From: Thecaphora thlaspeos
Lineage: Eukaryota > Basidiomycota > Ustilaginomycetes > Urocystidales > Glomosporiaceae
DNA: 64,000 bases
Direction of reading: 5' to 3'
NCBI GenBank assembly: GCA_900291925.1
Contig: UWYS01000002.1
Location: 124,001 to 188,000 of the forward strand
Under the pieces are notes generated by a model. The model ran no database searches. It was given only the letters and a program-made list of their open reading frames with translations, and was not told the DNA's origin. A program made the translations under genes and the position numbers. Position 1 is the stretch's first letter, and each line of letters opens with the position of its first letter. Shown in pieces: positions 11,901-22,888 of the stretch.

Positions 11901-14900
11901 TCACTCCCTGGCAGAAGACGCGGGAGTCGAGGCCACGGGCCTCGCCGCTCTTCTCTTGAACGTCGAGTGAGACGCGACCAGGTTGGACAGGTTGGGCTGC
12001 GACGCATCCAACGAGTTGCTGCCGAGGTTGACGTTCAAGGGCGAGGAGAGATCAGCAAAGATGCCCAGATCGAATTCAAGCGGTGTGTGGAAAGCCCTCG
12101 GCGTCTGCGACAGAGTCTCGCATCCGATCGGGAGCAGAGGCGACGACAATGGCGACGAAAATGACGAGGTCGGGCCGGGACCATCGGGATGAGGCGACCG
12201 GGCGTCGCTCGGCGTGGCGCTCGTGACGGTGGGCGACGGGATGGCGAGTGGATCGACGATCTCCTTGACCGGCGACGGGACCAGCAGTCGGAAAAAGGGC
12301 GGGAGCAACTCTCCTCGTCTCGCTAGGCCAGAGCCAAGGCTGGCCGCGCTGCCGCTGAGCCTGTCATCGATGTCGCCGTTCGACCCGGCCATCTCCACGA
12401 CGGTGCCCGACGACGACGATGGCGTCTCGTGCGACGGAGGGAGGGATGCACAGGCGTCGGACGCCCTCGCCGCGCTCAACGACCCCATGCTCCGCTTCTC
12501 GCTGGCGCGATGGTCCATGTCGCCAGCCGTGGCCTCGCGAGTGACGGTGGCCGGCAGGGGGGCGGCAAAAGTGCTGGACCCAGCATTGGACAGGAAGCGG
12601 GCGCGGTACCGCTTGCGCGCCGGCGGCACGCGCAGCTGCGACGTCGACTGTGCCGCCTGCAGCTGGGCTGCTATACTGGCAGAGGCGTTGGCGCAGGCCC
12701 CGGGGCGCTCGTCTGGCCCAGGGGCCGAAGAGTAGGACGAGTTGGAGCGGATGGAGGGGGCACGTCGTACAGAGGCAGAAGCGGAAACGAACGCCACGCC
12801 ATCGCCGACTGGCGGTGAGCTCTCGTTGGCATGGGTGCCGCCGCTGGCGTGGATGCTAGCGAAGCCCGAGGTCGACGCTGACCGGGTCATGCTCGAGTAG
12901 GTCGACGCCGAGCTTAAGATCCCTTCGGCCGACGCGACGGAGCTGGTCCCCGGCGTGTTTGGACGCCGCGCGCCGTCGGTGCCCCACGGCAGCCATGATA
13001 TGCTCGAGGACGAAGCGTTGCCTTGAAATCCACTGCCGTTGCCGTTGTCGTTACCCGTGCCGTTGCCGTCGGAAGATGCGGCCGACTCGGCGAAGCTATG
13101 AGGCCTCGTTGTAGGAAGCCCGCCGAAGCGGCGAAACATGGACTGGTCGTCGCCATGCACGTCTAGCGACGCCCTGCCGTCTGAGGAAGAAGACTGTCCA
13201 CCGCCACCGCCGCCGCCGCTAAAGAACGATAGGGCCGTCCAGGACTCTATGCTCTTGCGTCTGCTAGCCATGGGAGGCGAGGCGGTGCTCAGGGATGAGC
13301 TGCCGACGACTCGGACGCTTCGGCCGCCGCTGGCGCTGCTACCCGACCGCTCCATCGATGGCGACGCGCCGGCAATGGTGGAGAGGTCAATCTGCGAGAC
13401 CGATGCAGCGCTCGGATGCCGTCCGGAACGCACAATCTGCGGCCTGATCTGCAGTTCGTTCCCGCCGCCGCCGGCGTTCAGCGAGATGGTACGGCTTCGC
13501 GTGTTTGACTGCCGGCTCGGCGGCTGCGACGGCGCCTGTGGACCCATTCGCGGAGAGTCGGACAGGCCGTTGCGGCTTCCGCTGCCCTCCGCATTGCTGT
13601 AGAAAGACCTGGGACGATGCCAGCCGCGGCTACTAGGACGCGTTGACACGCTGCTGCTTGCCGGCAGCCCGGGCATCTTGAAGTCTTCCTGCTTGAGCAG
13701 CGGGCTGGAGTCTTCCATGGCCGCTTCCGACAGCTGGACCGGCGGGTCGGCGCGGGGAGGGAAGTAGCCAAGGCCGTGTGAACCGGGGAAGGGTGCGCCG
13801 CCGCTGCTGGACGGCGACATCGGCGAGGTAGGCGACCAAGTGCCGTCAGAGGATCCAAGCGGCATCGAGCCCCGGCGATCGCGTTGGTCCGAGTCCTGAC
13901 GGGACATGCTGACGGTGTGATAGTGCGAGCCGGCGGCGATCGAGCCCGATGCCGCCTTGTGGCGTGAAGGCAGAGAGCGCATTGAGGCGTCGCCGATTGA
14001 GCCGTGGCGGGAGGCTGTGCCGCCCAAGCGGAAGCCGAAAGCATCTACGTTGGTTGAAGTACTGCCGCTACTGCGCCTGATGCCAAGCGGATCGCCTTTG
14101 AGATACTCGACGACCGCCTCGAAGGTGACCAGCGCCCAGCTGCGCACGGAGAAGGGGAAAAAGGTCGGCATGCGTCAGTGTCGAGGTCATCGATTGCAGC
14201 GCTCTGCACGGCCTGTCGCTTCCTATGTTGGCACTCGGGCGCACCCGATCTTCCTTGCTCACCTCAGGTCCGACTGGCCGGGCTCGATCAGCTGGAACGC
14301 CTTGGCATAGTAGATGCAGCTGGCTAGTTTGGCCGGCTGCGCCTTGATGATGACGTAGGCGAGGATCGGCAAGAGGTCGTCAGTGCTCAGCAGCGGCGGC
14401 TGCTCCATCGTGGCGGCGAGGCTAGTGCGGCTAGAAGCGAGGTGCGATCGCTGGACAGCCAACCCGATCTCGTCGATCGTCGCCTTGAGCGCCTGCATCG
14501 TCTCGCGAGGCGTCCGGACCTTGATTGGCGGCGCTCGCGGTTGCCGCTCCGTCTGTGTGTGGTGTCGGTCTGATGTGAGGTCGAGGCTGGCCGCCATGGC
14601 GTGCGCGAGGCCGCCGTCGTTGCCGCCATCCGAATCGATCGTGCTGTAACCATCTGCCCCTCCGCTTCGCTGCGGCTTTCTGAGGGCATCTAGCAGTTCG
14701 CTGCGATCGCACGAGGCGAGCGCGTCGTCCAGCTCGACCGGACGGTAGGCCAGGAGGCCGGCACGCAGCGTCGAGACGGCCGCCTCTAGCCTTCCGGGCC
14801 GATGACGCAGAGTGGGCACGTAAACGTCCAGCTCGACCAGACCGACGGCACACGAGTCATAGAGCGCCAGCAACTCCTCGAAGGTGCGGTCGGCCTCAGC

Positions 14901-16817
14901 CCACTGGTCGGCGATGGAGCCATACAGCTTCTCATGGACGTAGCCCAGGACGACGTTTTCGACGAGCTCCTGCAGCCGCTGCATGGCTTCCGAGGACAGC
15001 TCGACGTTCGCCGCAGTCGTCGTTGTTGTCGTCGGAAGGAAATCGCCGTCGCGCCCCCCTCTGACAGTGGATATGCCGTCCAGCAGCGTCCGCCATGCCT
15101 TTTGAAAGATGCCACGCCGGATGCGGTTAACGTTGTACTGCTCGAAACCTTTGACAAAGACAAAGGCAGAGGTGAATTCGAGGGCTGACGAGGCCAGCAC
15201 GTCGGAAGCCGAGCCAAACGGCGTCGCAAGGGCGGCGAGCTCGACTGGAGGCGACAGCAGCAGACGGAGGTCGTCGACGAAAGACCGCGACGCTGGAATG
15301 TGGCTGAGGACCGTTTCGGACAGATTGCCAGGTGACGACGTCGGCACCAGCCTCGCTCCTGGGGCGCCGCTGTGTTCGGCAGCGATGGTGACAGTATTGA
15401 TCGTCCCCTGTCCCGACTGAGCGACAGAGCGATGGGACGAGCTCGAAATGTGACGCGACATGTCGATGCCTTCTGGCGGCAAAGGCTGCTCCGCCTCCTG
15501 CTCGACGGAGGGGAAGGCGATAGACCCGGACGGGCTGACGTTGCGGGACGCCGTGGTGCTCCCCGGCTGGAGAAGCGTTCGGTAGCCGCCGGCACTGACT
15601 GCTCCTGCCGATGAGGCCGTCACCGGCCTCGAAGAGGGGGCGTGAGGTAGGACTCGACCGAGGGTATGGTCCGAAACCAGGGCAGGAGGTACGAGGACAC
15701 CTTCGACGCTGATCACGCGGACCTTGATCTTCTCCTGCTTAGGGAGCGCTCTTGCTGGGCTGGACCGGCTGAGAACCTCGAAGCTCGAAGAGGCCGAGGA
15801 ACGGTTCGACGGGAATTGCTCACTCGGCGGCTGTGAGAGGGCCGCCTGGGGAACACTGATGGTCCGATAGACGGTCGTCTCTGCGACGATGCGGAGCTTC
15901 CGCTCGGAGTCGGCGATGCTCTGCGGCCGGCCGTGTCCGAACTGCTGTCCCTTGGTCGCCGCCGAGGAAGAGCGTGTGATGGAAACGTTCACCGCCCGCT
16001 GGTCCGGGAGCAGCGTTGCAGTGACGCTGAGCTCGTTCCAGGGTCGCGACGACTGCGGCTCTGCCCGTCGCTGCTCAGATGGCGGGACCTGAGCCTGAGC
16101 CTGAGCCTGCGTGCGAGCCAGCACCGGAGCGGTCTGCTGTGCTTCGGAGGAAGCGCGTGCGGCGATGCTGTCAGCAAGAGAACGCACCGAAACGAATTGA
16201 TCCTTGAAGAGCCGCGAAGGTGCGAGGGCGTGGAGCGCGATGTAGGCATCGTCTTCGAGGCAGGCGAGTTCCGAGAGGGCGTCCAGGGGCAGGCACCGGC
16301 GCAGTGGTACCAGTACGAGCCGCGCCGCATCCCAGTCTTGCCTCATCGTGGCATCCTCGGACAGGCGGAGGAAGACGGCGTTGGCGTCGAGGTCGTTGTC
16401 GTCGTCGTCATTGTCGTGAAGACGGTGCGGTGCTGAGGCAGCGGCTGGTGCCGCGCTCTCCTCCGGGGCAAGCGCGCCGCCAAAGTTGGGTATGGTGGAC
16501 CGAGACGACGGGTCGAGATCGAGCGAGGTGCGAGAGGCGTAGGCGAGGTGGTCGGCGCTGACGGGGGGCGGCGCATTGAGGCTGTCGGTGGTGAGGAAGG
16601 CGCTGCGGTGTATGCCGGGCAGGGCGAGCTGCAGGGGAGCCTCTTCAAGGATGGAGGCCTGGAAGCTGGGACGGGCGCTGGCGAAGCTCTTGCGGCCCGA
16701 CGAGGCTGGCTGCTGGGGCTGGAGCGGCGTGCGTTGTGGATCCTCGTCGCGCTTGGCCGAAAGGCTGTTGCGCTTGCGATGGCCGGGGAGAAAGAGCTTT
16801 GAGAAGGCGCTAGCCAT
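11901..16817 (-). CDS. Large VPS9-domain protein, putative Rab5-family guanine nucleotide exchange factor
   Basis: Two exons, 16817-14263 and 14139-11901, give 1597 residues. The 123-base intron (GTGAGC...GCGCAG) lies inside the VPS9 domain and joins ..LIEPGQSDL to SWALVTFEAVVEYLKGD, the expected domain end. VPS9 domains load GTP on Rab5/Vps21 GTPases at endosomes. The domain spans about residues 590-875 and includes TDDLLPILAYVIIKAQPAKL. The N-terminal 560 residues and the C-terminal 720 residues are Ser-rich, low-complexity and without a domain I recognise. I start at MASAFSKLFLPGHRKR (16817) because the frame upstream is a (GA)n-derived, Leu/Ser-rich leader in the probable 5' UTR. It is much longer than yeast Vps9 or Muk1, so the exact orthologue is open. 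Confidence 0.85.
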
Positions 16818-17525
16818 TCTCAGAGGTTGCAGTGGTCGTCGATGCGGTACTGAGCGATGGTTGCGAATATGCGAGGTTGAGGGTATACTGAGGTGCGGTT
16901 TGTAGATAGAGAGGAAGAGAGAGAGAGAGAGGGAGAGAGGGAGAGAGACAGAGAGGCAAAGATGCTTGCAGCCGTGACCAGCACGGGCTGTGCTGGGTTT
17001 GAGATGACGATCGATGGTCGTCGTGAACGCGAGGAAAGAAAGAGAGAGCAAGAGCAAAGCGAGGAGGGTGCGAGTGCGACGACGAGGCCGTGTATGCTGC
17101 CAAGGAAGCGGTGCGCTCAGCAGCGGCGGCGGAGGGAGGCGAGGATGAACAACGGCATGGAAGGCGATACAAGGGCGGAGCTGCGGGGTGTGCGAGGCGT
17201 GTATGGACAGCGTGGCGAAGCTTGCGGGCTAGACGACGGTGGCGATGGCGGTGGCGGTGGCGGCCATTGAGGCGGACGGAGAAGGAGCGGACGGGCGAAC
17301 GGAGCGGAGCGGGAGAGTAGGGGGGGAGGTAGAGAATAGTGGTAGTGGTGGAGAAGGACGGGAGTGGAGGGCGGAAGGTGTACAGACGACCGTGCGTCTG
17401 CGGCGCGTAGCGATGGGCGATGGTATGTGGTGGTATGTGGGATGGTGGGGCGGATGGTGGGTCGCCGTCAAACTCAGGGACTGTACGCTTCATGGCTGAG
17501 TCGGCCCAGGCCGACAGCTGACTGA

Positions 17526-17565
<40 letters not shown>

Positions 17566-17903
17566 AAGGCACACCCGCGCACGAGCCCACAGTCGTGCGT
17601 GCCTCTCGTGCACGCCAGCAGCAGCGCCCTCACACCTGCGCCTGCGTCTGTGCCTGCGGGTGCCCCGATGCCCCGATGTCCCGATGCCCCCGGTGTCTGT
17701 GCGCCTACGCGTTGCGCGCGCCACCGCTGCGCCCGTCTTCCGAGTTTAGCATTTCCTCGCTTGGACCATTTTTTTTTTTTTTTTTTGGCCCCGATTGCCT
17801 CGCTCCTCCACTTGGCTCGTCCTCTCTTCCATCTTCTCACCACCACCACCCTGCTCCCCCTGCCGCCACCGCTTCTTTGTCCACCGCTGGCGCACGTTCC
17901 ACA
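16818..17903. promoter_or_regulatory. Divergent promoter region with GA repeats and a poly-T tract
   Basis: This gap of about 1.1 kb lies between the VPS9 gene (-) and the Rieske-DUF455 gene (+). It contains GA/GGA-rich runs at 16911-16960, a perfect GA microsatellite at about 17534-17564 and an 18-base T tract at 17769-17786, about 120 bases before the plus-strand start. Such poly(dT) and GA tracts commonly exclude nucleosomes. No gene is visible. Confidence 0.5.
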
Positions 17904-20033
17904 ATGACGCCCCTCGACACCACCATTCCAGCATCGTCCGTAGCCACACACAGTCAAGCCTGGCTCAACCTCGCCCCCACCTCGCAGCTCGCCACCTCGG
18001 CACGCCACCACATCACCCTCCGACACATCTACACCCTCGAGTACCACTCCCTTCGTGAGCAGTCCCCCTTTCTTTTTTTCCCTTTTTCCGTCTGCCATCC
18101 ACACCACCCGTTCACTCTCACACACCCGTTCTTGCCGTCTCTTTCTCTCTTCCTCGCCCCCTCTTGCCGCCCCTCGTGCAGTTATCTTCCGCTTCCCCTC
18201 GGCCGACCCCGACACCCAGTCGGCCTTTTCCTGCATGGAGGCAACCTGCCCGCATCTCGGCGCACCCCTCGAAAACGCAACAATCCAGGAGAGCGACCTC
18301 GACGAGCCAGATGTAGACGAGATCGAAGACTTTGTCGTCGTCTGCCCCTGGCACGAGTACGACTTCTCCCTCCGCACCGGAGAATCGTCCCACGGCATAA
18401 AGGCCTGCGTCTACGCCTGCCGGGTCAGCGACGACGGCCAACTCTACATCGAAGCACCGCATTCCCACCACGCTTCGGCGGCGCATACGGCCTCAGACGA
18501 GGGACACCACAAAGACGACTGGGACATAGTCGAAGTCCGACCGGTCAGCGAAGGTGGGTCACCTTCCCCGCTCGTAATTTGCGTCTCCACGCAGCGTGGA
18601 CTCGCTTCCTGACCCGCTCTTGCCCCACCTGCGATGCGCGCATCGATCGCTTGTTTCCTTGCAGCATTTGCACAGGCTACTGGTCGAGAGGACGCCGCCA
18701 AGACGCTACACCAGCAAGCTGCGACGCTCATCCTCCAGCCCGACGAGCCGTCGCTCAACACCGGCCAAGAGCAAACACCACCCTCTGACACGACGGACCG
18801 ATCCTCGGCAACCGCCTCGTCTTCGGTTCCGCCGCCTTCGCCGACGCCCAAGACGCTGGTAGCGTGGGCAGTCCTCATTCTCAACACGCCCGAGCCCGCC
18901 AAAAAGGTGGCATACACGCGCTACGCCGCCAAGGCCTTCCGCTCCGGCGAGTGCAAAGTCGTCGGCGGCGGGCGCTGGGTGCAGGACCACGAGGCGTCCA
19001 GCAAGCGTCGTTGGGTCGTGTCCGAAAGCGAGACGCCGCCAGAACGCCCGGCGAGGCTCAAGGACGAGATCCGCGTCAAGCCTGGCTCAGAGGGCAAGAG
19101 GGGAAAAGGTGGCTCGGAAAGGAGCCGCATCGCGATACTACGTGAGTCGATCAAGGCACAGCTCTGTAGACTGCACCGCTCACGAACAAGCATTCTGGCT
19201 GATCCAGTTGGCTGGACCGGTGTATACTGACGTCGACCGACTCGACCGTCTTGCTTCCATCCCTCGCTCACCGCTTCCGTCAGACTCACTCGCCAACATC
19301 GAGCAATGGGCCATTGACCTGGCCTTTGAGTGAGTGTCTGCACTCGTGCGTTACGCCCCGTCTGCCGCTCTTCTCTGACCCGCAACTCTCTGTCACTCTG
19401 CCCCTCGACCGTAGCATCATGGCGCGCGCTCCGCGCCTCTGCGCCACCTTCTTCGGCGACGCCGACGGACCCACGCCCAAGATGCCTCTGCAGTTTTTCT
19501 CCGACTTTGTCAAGGTGGCCGAGGACGAGGCGAAGCACTTTTCGATGCTCGACAAGCGGCTGCACGAGATGGGGAGCTACTTTGGCGCTCTGCCGGTGCA
19601 CCACGGTCTGTGGGATTCGGCAATGGAGACGGCGCACAGCCTGACGGCGCGTCTCTCGGTCATCTCGCTGGTGCACGAGTCGAGGGGCCTGGACGTCAAC
19701 CCGCTGACGATCAAAAAGTTCTCCAACGCTGGCGATGCGTCGAGCGTCGAGACGCTGACGACGATTCACCTGGACGAGATCACGCACGTCTCGGCGGGTC
19801 ACCGATGGCTGACGTGGCTCTGCGCCAACGCCAAGCCCGAACCGCTGGATCCGGTCAAGGTGTTCAGGGAAGAAGTGCGCCAGAACTTTATCGGAAGGCT
19901 CAAGGGACCGTTTAACACAAAGGACCGCGAAAAGGCCGGACTGGACAAGTGCTGGTACGAGGACCTGGTGGGCGAGATGAAGCGACGAAACGGCGCGGTT
20001 GGCGTGCAGCGAAACGAGGTACCCGGCGGTTAG
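17904..20033 (+). CDS. Rieske [2Fe-2S] and DUF455 (ferritin-like di-iron) fusion protein
   Basis: Five exons (17904-18054, 18182-18553, 18665-19141, 19284-19329, 19415-20033) give 554 residues, and all junctions keep frame. The N-terminal part (about residues 51-190) is a Rieske domain with CPHLGAP and CPWHEYDF supplying the Cys/His iron-sulfur ligands. The C-terminal part (about 330-540) is a DUF455 domain with HSLANIEQWAID, ExxH in EDEAKHF, RGLDVNP and ExxH in DEITHV, a pattern fitting a ferritin-like di-iron site. There is no signal peptide, so it is probably cytosolic. The known families suggest electron transfer from the Rieske cluster to a di-iron centre, but the substrate is unknown. 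The 46-base fourth exon carries the first di-iron Glu and is easy to miss. Confidence 0.85.
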
Positions 20034-21212
20034 TCAATCCGTCATATCGATGCGAGTCGGCGATCAGAATGCGATCCTCTGATGTCAACCCTCGGCTGTC
20101 GGTGAACACCGGAAGGAGATGGTGTGCAGCATCGTGGTCGGGAGACACAGCACCGCCAACGCCCCCCGATACGTGCCGTTTGGCTTGTGGCGAAGTCTTG
20201 TTTCCTTGCGCGATGGCGGCCTTGTTCTTTCGTCCATTGAAGATGCAGAGACCATCCCTGCTTCATGCTTGTGACAGACGAGGCCCTGCTTGGGCCCTCT
20301 CGCTTCGCCTCGCCACCAAGCGCTCCTGTGCACTGTACGTACATGGCACGGCCTCGTCCCCCACACCCCCACACTCCCCCCATCCTGCCACCTGTCCAAC
20401 CGGCGTTCGCAGGAAGATCACCGACCAGACAAGCTCAAGTCGCGCCATACGGGCGTCTTCAGCCTGTAGGTAAGTTGACCTTGAACCGTGGTGATCACAT
20501 GTACCGCCGGCGGTCTGACGGCGTTTTCCTTTGGCCTCTCTTTCCACTCGATCACTTCATTCATACAGGCTTTGCATTGACGTCTGTTCCTCCGCGTTTG
20601 CTTAAACAGGAACAAGTACGCCGTCCTCCGCCAACTCAGCCCGTCCGGACGGTTTACTCGAGACGACCTCTCGCTACTACACGGTCACTCTCCCGCTCTT
20701 TGACGACCTTCATGCGACTTCAGGTCGGACCAACCGCCGGGATGGAGGTGGTCTCTACACCACATGAACCCCACATTCCTACTGTACCTCTGATCCCCAC
20801 ACTAATGCGTACACAGGGTCTCGCAGAGGGGGGATCGTTGGCGCCCAACGCCGCGCAGATGTCACACGTACCGGGGCACAACCTGCGCACCAATCCCTTC
20901 CGTCGCAAGGGCCCCGCGAATCAAAGTCTGCGTCGTCCTTCAGGTTCGCCGGGCAATGCACAGGGGCGGCTCCGGAAGGAAGGAGAGAACGGCGGAAAAG
21001 CGTGCTGTGGTCGTTGTGATTCGTCCTTGCCTGGAGAGGCGGCCCCAGAAGGCGGTCCAGGGGACGCTCAGGAAGGCGATCAAGGAGATATAAAGGAGGC
21101 CTTGGTCCACGCCTCTCTCTCACGCCACACATCCCCTCGAAGACACGTATGAGATCCGCTTCTCCTCTCTCTTCTCTTGCACCGATATCTACGTCGCCGA
21201 AAGCTTTACACG
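20034..21212 (+). promoter_or_regulatory. Intergenic region and polygalacturonase promoter
   Basis: No gene is supported. A 290-codon open frame here has no family features and no good start. A TATA box (ATATAAAG) sits at 21088-21095, about 120 bases before the polygalacturonase ATG. An earlier ATG at 21149 opens a different frame that overlaps the start of that gene. Confidence 0.45.
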
Positions 21213-22302
21213 ATGGTCCGCCTAATCAGTCTAGCGCTGGCGGCCATCTCTTTTTCCGTCCTGGACACACTTGCCGCCCCTTCCACCTCTCCTCTCAAGT
21301 CCTGCACCTTCACCGACGCCCACACCGCCATCTCTCAACGTCACCTTTGCTCTCAAATCACTCTTCAAGACATCCACGTTCCGGCCAATACGACGTTGGA
21401 CCTAACCACTCTCACCGCAGGCACGAGCGTCGTCTTCTCCGGTACGACTACGTTTGGCTATTCCGAATGGAAAGGACCCTTGATATCGATCTCTGGTTCG
21501 AACCTGGACATCTCCGGCGCGCGCGGTTCTTTGATCGACTGCGATGGCAAGCGATGGCGGGACAAACTCAGTGGGAACGGCGGTAAGACGAAGCCCAAGT
21601 TCATGTACGCACACAACCTCAACGACCGTCCGAATTGTCCATCTCGACATGCGACAGCGTGAGGTTGGAGCTATAGGCGATATCGAAGGCGTGTACCGGT
21701 GTGTTTTGGACGAAAAGGTTCGAGATTCGACTGTGATGTCGATGCGATGGGACATAACACCGACACTTTCGACGTAGGAAGTGTGGATGTCAAGAACCAG
21801 GACGATTGTCTCGCCATTCGATCGGGAAGGAACGTTCACTTCCTGAGGGGCACTTGTCAAGGTGGCCACGGTCTTTCCATCGGTAGCGTAGGAGGTCGCG
21901 ACGATAACACCGTCGATGGGATCCTGATTGAAGATACCACCGTCCTGGGCAGCGAGAACGGCGTGAGGATCAAGACAAACGTCGGCACCACTGGCGAGAT
22001 CAAGAACGTTCACTATAGCAACATCCAGCTACACCGCGTATACGGCTACGGCGTGTTGGTTCGTCAGGATTATCGAAACCTCGGCCCGACAGGCGTCCCG
22101 ACCAACGGCGTCTCCGTGTCCAACTTCACCCTAGACAGCATCAAAGGTGACGTGACGAATGTAGCGCAGAAGGTGTTTGTCCTCTGCGGAGAGGGTTCTT
22201 GCAACGGTTGGTCCTTCGACAACCTAGAGCTGCAGGGCGGAGGTCGAGCTACAAACTGTACTGGCCTGCCGGACGGACGGAATCGCTTGTTGGATGATTT
22301 AA
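21213..22302 (+). pseudogene. Secreted GH28 endopolygalacturonase, disrupted by an internal inversion
   Basis: The intact family hydrolyses pectin outside the cell. Seen: a signal peptide ([20 protein letters not shown]), the N-terminal CTFTDA region, [20 protein letters not shown], then [17 protein letters not shown]. Further on are the catalytic landmarks GHNTD, NQDD, GGHGLSIGSVGGR and RIK. Between them the plus strand reads into a TGA at 21660-21662. The minus strand of 21627-21732 encodes the missing piece, including VQNTPVHAFDIAYSSN and VEMDNSDG. Two further lesions are visible. About eight to nine residues are absent between FDVG and SVDVKNQDD near 21778. A 4-base GGAC duplication at 22271-22280 shifts the frame just before the expected C-terminal DGIAC. 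Codon use is less G+C-biased than in the neighbours. It is probably not functional as assembled. Confidence 0.85.
21627..21732 (-). other. 106-base inverted segment inside the polygalacturonase gene
   Basis: Read on the minus strand, this block continues the GH28 protein exactly. The upstream codons end at AAC GAC (21626). The reversed block gives 35 codons plus one base. The sequence from 21733 completes a Gly codon and continues in frame to GHNTD. No obvious long inverted repeats flank it; only weak similarity is seen around the two junctions. Confidence 0.85.
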
Positions 22303-22888
22303 AGGTGGATGATGTTCTCTTTCGGCGCTGGTCGCGACGACGGGAGAGATCAAGTCAATCAGATTCATATGAGACTTGCCACTCTTGCGGTCTGTTTCGA
22401 AGCAGAGAACGACGCATGCTGAATAGACATCGATCCCGGCCTTGTGCCGGTACAAGGATCGTCGCCACTTCACAAGCCGCAACACGCTCTCCAAGCCTCC
22501 TCTGACCCCTCTCTAGACAAGACAACCTCCTCTCAAATTCTATCCAAGTTTCTGGCTGGACCCAGGCTCGATTTTTCAAGCATCTCAATCGACCCTACCT
22601 TGATCGAAGAGCAATGTCGCCAATACAGAGAGGGAATATCGACACGTATCGACGCTCTCTCGAACCCCCACCCGCCAACGAAGTACGAACGCTTCTTTCG
22701 CTTCATCTCGTCTACGCACAGATGTCGCAACGATCGCCTGTAATCTCTGATCCTGAATCGTCTTCTTGGCGGGAACATCCGTAAGGATGATAAGGAGCAA
22801 CAGTCAGCCCACCGATGATCCCCACCTTACGGGGCAATGCAAGGGCGTTTTCGGTGAGGACCAGGTGGGGGGACAAGGTGGGGTCAAG
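22303..22888. other. Intergenic region between the two hydrolase genes
   Basis: A 99-codon frame (22444-22743) has no ATG start and no recognisable domain. A TATA-like CATAAAAG at 22908-22915, just downstream, is the likely core promoter of the GH43 gene. Nothing else is visible. Confidence 0.4.

Noticed and set aside
20265..21152. Plus-strand open frame of 295 codons before the polygalacturonase
   Set aside because: It has no ATG at its start and no domain, with low-complexity composition and overlap with a TATA box and promoter.
21627..21732. The inverted block as an intron or a nested antisense gene
   Set aside because: It lacks splice signals in either direction, and its minus-strand translation fits the GH28 gap exactly, which a nested gene would not.
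22444..22743. 99-codon frame between the two hydrolases as a gene remnant
   Set aside because: No ATG start, no recognisable homology and no splice context.
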